This document shows, one piece after another, positions 55,161 to 64,000 of a stretch of 64,000 nucleotides of DNA; within the stretch, counting starts at the first letter, position 1; every line of letters starts with the position of its first letter. Source of the stretch: Phytophthora colocasiae. Taxonomy: Eukaryota; Oomycota; Peronosporomycetes; Peronosporales; Peronosporaceae. The position numbers were made by a program, and so were the translations under genes. The notes under the pieces were generated by a model. That model saw only the letters and a list, made by a program, of their open reading frames with translations. It had not been told where the DNA came from and ran no database searches. The DNA lies in contig JAGKQI010000103.1 in the NCBI GenBank assembly GCA_018806915.1, forward strand, positions 1,302,001 through 1,366,000, given 5' to 3'.

Positions 55161-55307
55161 TGTCGAAGCTCTAGAAGTGGCGCATCAATAGCTGCGACTG
55201 AAAGTGGCAGTTTTACTGGTGCGAACTTGATGGATGAAGCGTTATGATTCGTCGAAAAGATTTTCATTTGATTCTACTATAGTCGAATCTGAGCACTTCA
55301 ACATCGA

Positions 55308-56345
55308 TCACCTTTTGAGAATTTCTCGCTCTTGATGATGATCCATTCCTCCTCGAAACCACGCCAGGTAATCTCCAAGAGAGAACAAAGGCGCTTCAGG
55401 TCCACTGTTAGCGATCAGATGGAGACGAAGACGAGTGGCGAACGGGTTCTCAATTTGATGCTTGGCTGGATTCCAGTCGGACTCGGGACTTGGAACACTG
55501 GCGTATTGCTGGACGAACACTTTACTATTTTGCAGCATGGGTCGTGTCACCTCGACTTCGCGAGCAATTGGCATGACAGTTGTCTCGTACTCGCTCTCGG
55601 TCGAAGGGATCCGGTCGTAGTCGTCCTCTGTGTCATCTCCGCTCTTCTCTGGAGATGGAGGGTCGATGAAGTCCACGAAGCTGCCGGTCATCTGGTTTTG
55701 TATTGTGTGTGTTGGTTTATACCGGACTTCGCTCAGTTTGCTCTCGTCATTTCCGTCGTTGTCGCTGAAGCCGAACTCCTCTGAAATGTAGCCATCTTCA
55801 AGAGCCGATAAACTTGGTGATGTGCCTGGATAAGGCCACGTGGGGAACGTCGGACGCTCTGCCGCTGCCTTCTCAACAGCCACTTCAAGAAGTAATTCCC
55901 ATTTGTCGTACGTCGCTGTATCGGGTGCACGGAAGCGAACACGCTTCCTCTTGGGGCCGTACACCAGCCCAAAGCACAAGTTGCGCACATCCTTGCCCGA
56001 TACTGGGAGCATACGAACTGAATGGACACCACCTCCGAGGTCTATCTCCAGATCTCCACCAAAGACTGCAGGTCTCTTGACGTATAGCACAGGAACTTCT
56101 CGACTAGGCGTACAGTCCGCTAACTCGCGCTTAAGGATGATGCTAAGTGTAGATTTATGCCTGTAACCCACAACGTTAGGTAAAACAAATAAAGCTGCAT
56201 GATAGAGGTATCACTGGACGCACCAGAACATGCGGCAGGACTGCATCTTCATCGGCGTCTCAAGGGTTGTACACCGGAGCGTAGTAGTCATCTTCCAGTG
56301 AAGATTCTCGTGGTATTTTGTACTTGCTGAAAGTCGGCGAAGTTG
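55308..56345 (-). CDS. PH-like domain protein (5' end uncertain)
   Basis: The main exon 56160-55308 encodes 284 residues: an N-terminal PH-like region (KSTLSIILKREL, VPVLYVKRPAVFGGDLEIDL, VRFRAPDTATYDKWELLLEV, the last resembling the PH C-terminal helix with its Trp) and an acidic low-complexity tail. Acceptor ACAG at 56161-56164. Two upstream joins fit the frame: donor GTGCGT at 56223 (first exon 56291-56224, starting MTTTLRCTTLE), or donor GTACAA at 56272, joining SPTSPTFSKYKIPRESSLED (exon near 56345-56273). The second looks more protein-like but its start was not found. PH domains bind phosphoinositides or proteins; the partner is unknown. Confidence 0.6.
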
Positions 56346-56687
56346 GGGAATGAAAATATGCGACTAGTCACGGAATGCTGGCCTCCTGCTGGCCTCCTCA
56401 GTGAATGGAACGTCAAGACTTCGGAACTAGCACGCCTCATTCTCTCGATGGCGAGTGGATGGATAGATACCCGCGTGGTCTCTTCGAGCTGATGATATCA
56501 GGCACTGACAACGAACCTTTTTAAACCGGACATAACGTTCGGCTGTCATCACCTTCAGCTAATTCATATAGCTGCGTACCCAAGACACTCGACATTCGCA
56601 GTCATCGTCAATGGCTGCATGTAAGACTTTTCGTACTTAAGTGAATTACACAATTCTTGAGAAATCAATTCAAACTTCGAGAACAAC
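56346..56687. other. Region between PH-like gene and DDI1
   Basis: 342 bp between divergent genes; presumed to hold both promoters and perhaps a further 5' exon of the PH-like gene. No defined motif identified. Confidence 0.35.
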
Positions 56688-58658
56688 ATGCAAGTGACAG
56701 TGACATCCGCGGACGGGGGACAAGTGGCGCAGGTCAGTGCGGAGCCCTCGCAGCAGCTCAGCTCTGTGGGCTCTCAGCTCCAGCAGCAGGTAATGATCGG
56801 TTCTATTGGCTGTTTCAATTGGCGGTCTGTGTTCATATCCTTCTGGTTGTCAACGTATCTTGGCAGTTTGGCATCCCAGAAGCCGCCCAAGTGCTGCTGC
56901 TCAATGGCAATCCATTGCGTCTTGACCAGACAGTAAGTGTTATGTTGGGAATGGCAGTTAAACGGCTGCTGGTGGCTGATGTGATGCGGATTCCGTTGTG
57001 CCAAATTCTGTTTTGTTCGATAGTTCGAGCAGGCGGGCGTGAAGGAGGATGATCTGTTGGTGGTCATGCGCAACCCTTCAGCCCCTTCGGCTGCGAGACC
57101 TGCTATCCCTAATGCGGCTACGTCTGGAGCTCGTCCGGGGATGAAGCTGCACGATATTCCGGTGGGGAAAAGTTGCTTCACCTGCAATTGGGTAACGAGT
57201 GCTAACAGTGGTGCTTTTGCATAGGCGAACCCCACGCCAGAGGTACTTCTTGACATTATGGATAAGAACCCGCAGCTTTTGACAGAGGTAAGAGAAGTAT
57301 TGTTGCTGTTGCTGAGAAATGCTAATTGGATTTGTTTTTATTTTGTGATGAAAAGCTGCATGAAGTGAACCCTAAGTTGGCAACAGCGCTTGAAACCAAG
57401 AGCGTATCGGTGGGTTTAGTTCAATAATATATTTGCTGACGGAAAGGGGTATTCATCCTCGTTGTTTCGTAGGACGTACGTATGGCTTTGATGCAGATGC
57501 ACATGGAGGCTGCATCGAGGAAGTTCGAGGAGCAGCAGGAGATTGAGGCATTGGAGCGGAACCCATTCGATGCCGATGCACAAGCCAAGATTGCGGAGCG
57601 TATTCGTCTATCGAACGTCCAGAAAAACATGGAGATCGCTATTGAGGAGATGCCAGAAGCGTTTGGTCGTGTCACCATGCTTTACATTCCGTGTGAAGTG
57701 AACGGAACGCAAGTTAAGGCCTTCGTTGACTCTGGAGCGCAGTCCACTATCATGTCGTCGGTAAGACTTACTCTTAGTGTGACCAGGAATCGTTTGGAAT
57801 GAGAAATACGCTGGTCTAATATTTTTATCTGCTATGTATACAGAGTTGTGCAGAACGATGTGGCATCATGCGCCTTGTGGACAAGCGCTTTGCTGGCCAG
57901 GTACAAATACTATTCTTTACGGTCATACATGTATTTATCAGATCTAACGATACTTCGCTCTTTTTATCAGGCTGTTGGTGTGGGCACAGCGACGATCATC
58001 GGAAAAGTGCACATGGCTCATCTGAAAATTGGCAATGAGTTCTACAACTGCAGCTTCACAATTCTGGACCAGCAGGGCGTGGATTTCCTCTTCGGCCTGG
58101 ACATGCTCAAGCGGCACCAGGTACGTTACTACTCCTGGTTCACATGTATTTAACTGCTAACCTTCATTTCTTTCTTCTTTGTAGTGTTCCATTGACCTGG
58201 GCAAGAACGTCCTGCGTCTCCATGAAGGCGAGCGCTACCACGAAGTTTCTTTCTTGCCGGAACATGTACGTCTTCATCGATTAGTCATCACTATTGCCAA
58301 TGCCTCACTCCGAGTATTGTAGGAAATTCCATCGTCCGAGAACCGTGCGGAATCTGCACAACCTCCAGCCACACTTGGTGGTGTCCCCGTTCCAGCTTCA
58401 ACTCCAGGCTCCACTCCAACTTCCGCTGCTGCACCTCTTGCAGCTGGAGCACAAAATGATCAAGAGAAGATCGCTCAATTGGTGGGACTGGGCTTCCCTA
58501 AGCAACGGGTACGAATTTCCTGCAGAGTTCTACAACAGTGCATGTTGCTGATATCTGTGACGTGTGTTGTCTTGTTTCCACTAAAGGCAATCCAGGCATT
58601 GCGCACTTGCAATGGCAACGTCGAGATGGCTGCAGGGCTTCTATTTGAGAGCATGTAG
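56688..58658 (+). CDS. DDI1: DDI1 ubiquitin-receptor / retropepsin-like protease
   Basis: Eleven exons: 56688-56789, 56867-56932, 57024-57161, 57225-57287, 57356-57409, 57473-57760, 57844-57900, 57971-58120, 58185-58265, 58323-58508 and 58587-58658; 418 aa. Exons 1-3 form a ubiquitin-like fold ([24 protein letters not shown]). The middle has the helical HDD region ([20 protein letters not shown]). The aspartic protease has [20 protein letters not shown] (DSGAQ at 57728-57742) and [14 protein letters not shown]. The end is a UBA domain ([19 protein letters not shown]). DDI1 proteins shuttle ubiquitinated proteins to, or cleave them for, the proteasome. All ten introns fall in phase 0. The exon 3 donor GTGGGG (57162) was chosen over GTAACG, which would leave an intron of only 33 bp. 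Confidence 0.94.
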
Positions 58659-58732
58659 ATTTTAGTCAATAGAATCTCATTCAGTTTCAATTTTTGTCGA
58701 ATCATTAGTTTTCATTCAGCAGACAATAAACG

Positions 58733-59754
58733 ATGGCAGGAGGCGAGGAGTTCCGTGAGGACCTGTATGAGATCCTGGGGCTCGAACCAGCAGCGGATGA
58801 GCGTCAAGTCGCCCGCGCATACAAGAAGAAGTCCATTCTGCATCACCCTGACCGCGGTGGCGATGGTAATTTCGACTAATAGCACCAGAATATGATAATT
58901 CTCATTATGTATTTCTTGTGGTGCAGTCCAGAAGTTCCTGGAGTTGACACATGCGCGTGATATTCTACTGGACCCTAAGAAGAAAGAAGCATATGACAAG
59001 AAGTTGTCACGCGAGCTTCTGGCCAAGAAGAAGCAGCGCGAGCGGGAGGCGGAACTCGATGGCAGACGCAGACAGATGCGAGATGGTACGTTGCTGAACT
59101 AGAGGCTATTGCTGCGGTGCTTGGCTAACTCTATTGTTGTATTTTGCAGAGCTACTACGGAAGGAACAGAACTTCGAGCGTAACAGGAAACCTAGTGCAG
59201 CACAGCAGAAGGCGGAGTTGTCCATGTTTCGGGAGAAAACAATAGCCAAACAGCAAGAGCTGCAAGATCGTCTTGCTCGAGAAGCGAAGCGACGAGCAGA
59301 GTTGAAGAAATACGAGAAGTCCCATGGCACTCCAAAGTCACAGCGTACAGTGACCTTCAAATGGGATAGAAAGAAGTTCTCTCACTCGGATGATACACTC
59401 AGTCGGGAGCTACGATCGTATGGCAAGATCGAAACTATCAAGATGAAGACGTCGTCAGCGAAAGTGGTTTTTTCAGAGGCTTCAGCTGCTGCAAACGCTG
59501 TCCGGGTTGAAGCGCACAAGGATTGCTGGCGAGAAGTCTCGATCCAAGGACACATTGTGGAGACGGACGGATTCACATCCGCGGAGGACAGGACGACCAC
59601 CAAGTCGACATCAAAGCGCAGCGTACAGCTCCCTGGGGGTCCTATCTCGTTGAAAGAGCACTTGGCGTTCGAAGAGAAGGTGCTTGCATTATTACAAGAA
59701 AAGGCAAAGCAGCAGCAAGAGCGACAGCAGCAAACCCTTATGGAATCACACTGA
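58733..59754 (+). CDS. DNAJC17: DNAJC17/Cwf23-like J-domain and RRM protein
   Basis: Three exons: 58733-58865, 58927-59085 and 59150-59754; 298 aa. The J domain is at the N-terminus (DLYEILGLEPAADERQVARA, HHPDRGGD with the HPD motif). A basic coiled coil follows (LLAKKKQREREAELDGRRRQ). The C-terminal half holds an RRM-like fold (RTVTFKWDRKKF, GKIETIKMKTSSAKVVF). J-coil-RRM is the layout of DNAJC17 and yeast Cwc23, spliceosome-associated chaperones. It begins 75 bp after DDI1 on the same strand and converges on DAD1. Confidence 0.9.
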
Positions 59755-59834
59755 TAGACGATAGATTCGACTGGCACATATTCTTATGGGTGGATTGGCT
59801 ACCTGGCAGCGAAACAGCCAATAAATACATTTCT

Positions 59835-60269
59835 TCAGCGCGTTTTCTCACTCGACGCCGTCATCTCACGCAGGAATTGCACCCACACGGACGAAATAGC
59901 AACCACCTCTTGGCCCTGTCCAACAATAAAAAAAAATGAGCACCGACTAACAGCAGTCCTCCATATTCATTTAACGCACCACATCATTCAGGTGCTCCAT
60001 GTTCTGGTTCAAAATGTGTACGTTCGACACAGCTTCCTGCATTCCCTGTACAACACCAAGTCAATTCTTCATCTATCCACAGCATTCATATTTCACGAAC
60101 CTCTCGGATTTCATCTTCAATACGCTTTTTCTCCGTCCGGAACCACTCCTACAGCACCACCATTATCACCCACATCATCAGTTTATGCACCCTCCTACAC
60201 ATCACCTCCATCTTTCGCACTACATACCCTATCGGGGCCTCCTCGCGAGTCTCTTCTCACTGCGTCCAT
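59835..60269 (-). CDS. DAD1: DASH/Dam1 complex subunit DAD1
   Basis: Four small exons on the minus strand: 60269-60228, 60148-60101, 60045-59980 and 59915-59835, with introns of 79, 55 and 64 bp. All have canonical GT and AG ends and all are phase 0; the product is 78 aa. The segments read WFRTEKKRIEDEIREGMQEA, then VSNVHILNQNMEHLNDV, then GQEVVAISSVWVQFL. These follow the DAD1 family order: an E/R-rich helix, N-x-LN-x-x-(L/M)E, then V-G-x-E-x-x-x-(V/I)S-x-(L/V)W. DAD1 is part of the ring complex that couples kinetochores to microtubule ends. No exon is long enough to be an obvious open frame, so the gene is easily missed. Assignment by motif order; no alignment was run. Confidence 0.8.
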
Positions 60270-60388
60270 AATTCAAATTCAGCCATAACCTCCTCAATTC
60301 TCAATATTCTGTATGATAGTTCCTGACATTTCGTCCTATCGCTTCAAAGCTACACAATCCGAAACTCATACGGGGGGACACAAGTACG
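60270..60388. promoter_or_regulatory. Shared head-to-head promoter region
   Basis: 119 bp between the DAD1 start (minus) and the p24 gene start (plus). Both promoters must lie here or in the genes. No specific element was identified. Confidence 0.4.
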
Positions 60389-61012
60389 ATGATCAAGTCT
60401 CTACTGCTGACGCTGCTGCTGGCCCTGAGCGCCGTCTCCCTTGACGCCGTGCAGTTCGACATCCGACGTCGTGCTGAGAAGTGCTTGAGCGATGAGGTGG
60501 CCCAGGGAAGCCTCGTAGTGGTGCACTATAACGTCATCGGTGGCGTCCATGGCCAATCTGGCGTGTCCTTGGCCGTTACGGACCCGCTGCGCAAGTTCCT
60601 CAAGCAAGACGCCAACATCGACACGTCTTCGGATGACATTCACAAGTTCACGTTCACGGCAGACGCTGGAGGAAACTACGCAGTGTGCTTCGTTAACAGC
60701 AACGACAAGCCTGTGCGTGTGATGCTGGACTTCAAGCACGGTGTGGAGGCCAAGGACTACACGGAAGTGGCCAAGCGTGAGCACCTCATGCCTGTGGAGA
60801 AAGAGCTACGTAAGATGGAGGACACCGTAGATGAGATCCATCGCGAGATGCTGTACATGCGCGAGCGTGAAGCCACCATGCGCAACACGAACGAGTCCAC
60901 GAACTCACGTGTGCTCTGGTTCAGCTTCTTCTCCATCGTCGTACTGCTGGGTATGGGTGTGTGGCAGGTCATGTATCTCAAGAAGTTCTTCAAGAGCAAG
61001 AAGCTCATCTAA
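60389..61012 (+). CDS. p24/TMED family cargo receptor
   Basis: Single exon, 207 aa. A signal peptide (MIKSLLLTLLLALSAVSLDA) precedes a GOLD domain with two Cys (KCLSDE and YAVCFVN), a coiled coil (VEKELRKMEDTVDEIHREML), one transmembrane helix (VLWFSFFSIVVLLGMGVW) and a short tail ending KKFFKSKKLI. The FF pair and the C-terminal dilysine (KKLI) are COPII and COPI sorting signals. p24 proteins cycle between ER and Golgi and help load cargo such as GPI-anchored proteins. Size and layout match the family; the subfamily (alpha/beta/gamma/delta) was not decided. Confidence 0.93.
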   Translation: MIKSLLLTLLLALSAVSLDAVQFDIRRRAEKCLSDEVAQGSLVVVHYNVIGGVHGQSGVSLAVTDPLRKFLKQDANIDTSSDDIHKFTFTADAGGNYAVCFVNSNDKPVRVMLDFKHGVEAKDYTEVAKREHLMPVEKELRKMEDTVDEIHREMLYMREREATMRNTNESTNSRVLWFSFFSIVVLLGMGVWQVMYLKKFFKSKKLI

Positions 61013-61248
61013 GCAGAGTTGGCTACACCCACTTTGTTGATAGGGAGACTCAGGAACTACCAGCTTTAGCTTGGGCTCGCCATTAAAATACAACAAGACC
61101 TGGACTTGGGTCTTCATTCCATCAAGCACGAGCGTTCGTTAGCAAAATTACTCTGAACAGTATTTTTAGTGGACATTTGCGTTCCCGAAATGGAGCTTTG
61201 GCTCTTGCTACACCCACCACTGATTGCAAATTTCCAACTTACCCAGGC
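61013..61248. other. Region between p24 gene and coiled-coil gene
   Basis: 236 bp; holds the p24 3' end and the promoter and leader of the next gene. No defined element identified. Confidence 0.3.
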
Positions 61249-64000
61249 ATGGCGGACTCCAGCGACGCGACTTCAAGTAACGGAGACGATCAACAGTATT
61301 TCGATGAAGAAGGTGGACCGGCGTGGGAGACTGCACCGGACAACGATGAAGACGAGGTTGAGGAGTACTCCGATCGGTCCGGTCACGACGTTAGTGACGG
61401 AGACTTCGAAGACGCTTGGTTTGATGACTATCTCCCAGACTCAGCAGATACCGGAGATGATAGGGGTCCCATTCAGCTCCTAGAGGTGATCGATAGCCAA
61501 GAGGAGGACGACCGAGTCGCCTCGCGTAGATCAAGTTTGGCTTTTGAAGAAGACACGACGCCCTCCCTCCTGGTTGTGGATGCCGCTGGTGAAGCAGTGG
61601 CGAATGTGTCGTCTCCTAGATTGGCAGCTCTCAGAGGGAATTCGTTTACTGAGCGTAGCTCTTCAGTTGACTCAGAGCCTTCTTCTCCAGCGATGATACA
61701 CCCCATTCCAGACTCCGTATTAGTAGAAAAGCCTCCACTGACACCTTTGTCACCATCAACATCGCCTTATAAACGTGCCAACAGCCTCTTTGTGGGGCCT
61801 CCATCCAACACAACCACGAAGATACTGCTCGCTCAGCCATCTGACGACTCACACTCAGGTTTGTCACGGCCAAAATCGTACTCGCAAGTCTGGGATTTGG
61901 CCGAAACCACAAAGAGAACCTCATCCCGTCGACTAGACGAATGGAAGCGAAAGGAGATGTGGCAAGACTTAAAACGTGCGGAAGAGCATGTCGTAGCGCC
62001 CGTGAGTACCAGCAGCCGTGAAAGTGAAGACCTGTCGCCGTCGCGTTTGCAGAAGTACAAGCGCGCAGCCTCAGATGCACGTCTGGACACTCTGCTACAG
62101 ACACTTCAAGCAGAAGTTGCAGCTCCATCACGCCGTGAAGAACCAGCAGTTAAACAGCGAAAAGAGTCTCGACGAAGTCCTCTTCGACGACGAAACTCCA
62201 GTCACGCTGGTTCCCCCGGAAGTGAAAGCGATCAAGAGCCTGTATCCTTGTCGAGGCGATCCAGGACATCTCGGACATCTGCAGTGTCTTCCAGCTCCAG
62301 TAACTACCCGTCTTCACCTTTAACGTTGACTACGGTTCCCGTGGTCTCTTCACCTTCACCAGTACCCACGCCACCTTCTGTTCCATTATCCGAATACGAG
62401 CAACTCCAGCAGGAGAAAAAGTCTCTGCATCACGACAAACAGATCCTGCAACAGGAGAAGCAGACGCTGCAACAGGAGAAGCAATTGCTGCGAGCAGAAG
62501 TGGACAAGGTTCGGGATGACTCCGCTGCAGACCAGGACAGACTTCGACATCTCAACGAAAAGCTGCAACAGTTGAACGAGAAGATGGCACAGCTAAGCGA
62601 AAAACAGCTACAGCTTGACGCCATGGAACGAGAGAACCGCAACTTGAAGGAGGAGACCCAAAAGCACGAGATGCAGGCTCTTAGCTCGAACGAGTTGGTC
62701 AAGACACTTCGAGATCAGCTCACACTCACCAGCAAGAGTGAAGAGCAGCTGAAGCTCCAAACCAAGCAGCTCATGGAACAAAACCAATCTCTTCAAGCAG
62801 ACCTCCTGGAAAAAATTGCCTCCGAGACGAGCAAGTTCCAAAAGATGGCAAAGTTGTCAGCTGAGAACGAGTCACTTGTGGAAGAGCTGGAGCGGAAAGA
62901 GAACGCCATGAGCGAGCGAGAGCTCGAGGAACGGCAGCGTATGCGAAGCTTGGTCCTTCGCGGCCTGCTACGCTTTAAAGTCAAAGCGATGCTTCGTTCA
63001 GCGTTGTTCCATTGGTCTGGGGCTGCTCGGCAAGTTACATCCTGTCAGACGCGAGCCTTGACACTGCTATCTGGACTTGATCATTGCTTTAAGCTAAAGC
63101 TGAAAGCTGCAGCTCTCAGAAAGCTCAAGCATGTAGCAGACACGAATAACCACATTACCACTGTGAAAAGGCTCCAGGAAAGTCTCGGTGCCGCCAAGAA
63201 AGAAGCCAGGTTTCATCGAATTTTGCTTGGTGTCATGCACTTGGATCGTCTTATGGATCACTGGGAACATCGACAAGCAGCCAAAACATTCTTCACTTGG
63301 AAAGCGGCTCAACGACAGCATACAGCTTTATCACAATCATTGGGAATGGGAGTGTCAAAACTGCAGCTTGTATTGGCCGGCCAACAGAAAACAGCAACAC
63401 GAAGATCGCTATCCAAATGGCAATTCGCCACTACACGTCATAACAACAGGGGAAATCTCGAGCGTGCCCAGCAGCTAGAGAACAGCTTAACTGAAGCGAA
63501 AGAGTGCGTGTTCTCGCTCTCACGGGCGAAGACAAAGCTCGAGGAGAAACTTCAAGCTTCTCGTGATGAGGTTCAACGTTTGACTGGTGAATTGACAGAA
63601 AGTGGCTCGGAGCTGCAACTTGTAAAGCACGGGTTCGTGACCACTGTCATTCGTGATGCTGAACGTGCCTGGTTGCGTACAGTATTGTCGCAGTGGCGAA
63701 TTCAGACGCACGTGTCTGCAGTCACCAAAGAGCTTCGCTTGCAGGTCGAGATGGCTGAACTTAAAGCAGCCGAGCGTGACAAATACTCCAAGTCTCTGGA
63801 TGACTATAGCCGCGTGCTTCGGAGCGATCTTGAACGCTTTCAATTCTTCTCACTTGATAAACGGATCACTGTGGATGTTCTCTCGAAGAAATTGCTGCGT
63901 GAAGAAGAGCGCTACCGCCACATGGAGGAGCGTCATGTTGCTCTGGAGGAAAAGGCCCATGCGCTCAAGACTCAGCTTGCTTCTTTCGTCGAATGGGATG
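61249..64000 (+). CDS. Long coiled-coil protein with Sfi1-like Trp motifs (3' partial)
   Basis: One uninterrupted frame from ATG 61249 to the right edge, over 917 residues, no stop reached. Residues 1-380 are acidic then Ser/Pro-rich and probably disordered. From about 62395 a coiled coil starts with near-repeats (QILQQEKQTLQQEKQLL) and continues to 62950. Between 62950 and 63740 helices contain spaced Trp residues in patterns like AMLRSALFHWSGAAR, RLMDHWEHRQAAKTFFTWK, RRSLSKWQF and WLRTVLSQWRIQT. These recall the L-x-x-F/W-x-x-W repeats of Sfi1-type centrin-binding proteins. Further coiled coil follows. A centrosomal or basal-body role is inferred; plain coiled-coil scaffolds are the alternative. 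Confidence 0.8.
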   Translation, partial: MADSSDATSSNGDDQQYFDEEGGPAWETAPDNDEDEVEEYSDRSGHDVSDGDFEDAWFDDYLPDSADTGDDRGPIQLLEVIDSQEEDDRVASRRSSLAFEEDTTPSLLVVDAAGEAVANVSSPRLAALRGNSFTERSSSVDSEPSSPAMIHPIPDSVLVEKPPLTPLSPSTSPYKRANSLFVGPPSNTTTKILLAQPSDDSHSGLSRPKSYSQVWDLAETTKRTSSRRLDEWKRKEMWQDLKRAEEHVVAPVSTSSRESEDLSPSRLQKYKRAASDARLDTLLQTLQAEVAAPSRREEPAVKQRKESRRSPLRRRNSSHAGSPGSESDQEPVSLSRRSRTSRTSAVSSSSSNYPSSPLTLTTVPVVSSPSPVPTPPSVPLSEYEQLQQEKKSLHHDKQILQQEKQTLQQEKQLLRAEVDKVRDDSAADQDRLRHLNEKLQQLNEKMAQLSEKQLQLDAMERENRNLKEETQKHEMQALSSNELVKTLRDQLTLTSKSEEQLKLQTKQLMEQNQSLQADLLEKIASETSKFQKMAKLSAENESLVEELERKENAMSERELEERQRMRSLVLRGLLRFKVKAMLRSALFHWSGAARQVTSCQTRALTLLSGLDHCFKLKLKAAALRKLKHVADTNNHITTVKRLQESLGAAKKEARFHRILLGVMHLDRLMDHWEHRQAAKTFFTWKAAQRQHTALSQSLGMGVSKLQLVLAGQQKTATRRSLSKWQFATTRHNNRGNLERAQQLENSLTEAKECVFSLSRAKTKLEEKLQASRDEVQRLTGELTESGSELQLVKHGFVTTVIRDAERAWLRTVLSQWRIQTHVSAVTKELRLQVEMAELKAAERDKYSKSLDDYSRVLRSDLERFQFFSLDKRITVDVLSKKLLREEERYRHMEERHVALEEKAHALKTQLASFVEWD

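Noticed and set aside
1..64000. CRISPR arrays, bacterial operons, phage or defence islands
   Set aside because: No regularly spaced direct repeats; introns and gene families are eukaryotic throughout.

Overview
This is nuclear DNA from an oomycete, most likely Phytophthora or a close relative. Genes carry very short introns (about 50-110 bp, GT-AG plus one clear GC-AG), spacing between genes is about 75-400 bp, and the protein families include an LRR receptor-like TKL kinase, a p24 cargo receptor, CEP20 and ZW10. The retrotransposons are of types common in oomycetes. Species was not determined; assignment rests on gene structure and family content only.

Layout. Positions 1-10,000 form a conserved gene island: an LRR-TKL kinase (5' end off-window), a B-box/DUF2009 protein and CEP20 (FOR20) sharing a 115-bp head-to-head promoter, then SMU1 (spliceosome) and PWP1 (WD40, ribosome/chromatin) converging. 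Positions 50,390-64,000 form a second island: ZW10, an EF-hand/CorA Mg2+ transporter, a PH-like protein, DDI1, DNAJC17, a four-exon 78-aa DASH-complex DAD1 gene, a p24/TMED protein, and a long coiled-coil protein running off the right edge.

The 40 kb between is a nested transposon graveyard. It holds a nearly intact piggyBac element (10,152-14,384, 14-bp perfect TIRs, TTAA target duplication, eight-exon transposase with one nonsense codon); a PIF/Harbinger remnant with 43-bp TIRs abutting it; a young Copia element (15,426-20,926, LTRs about 99% identical, GAAGG target duplication) killed by two TGG-to-TGA changes and a frameshift; chromodomain plus cysteine-protease-like debris; two MULE remnants, one with SWIM finger and Ulp1-like protease; older Copia copies; a Tc1/mariner copy; hAT pieces; and a deletion-derivative piggyBac element (44,205-45,831) whose uninterrupted paralogous site survives at 50,166.

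Two stretches look virus-derived rather than transposon-derived. At 41.2-42.1 kb lie fragments of a Rep protein of the CRESS-DNA type (HUH endonuclease motif plus superfamily-3 helicase), broken by a piece of Copia RNase H. At 48.4-49.2 kb a two-exon gene resembles the C-terminal part of MSV199/KilA-N-type proteins of large DNA viruses. Several genes in the unique regions act in mitosis or basal bodies (ZW10, DAD1, CEP20, possibly the coiled-coil protein), but they are unlinked transcription units and their grouping may be chance.
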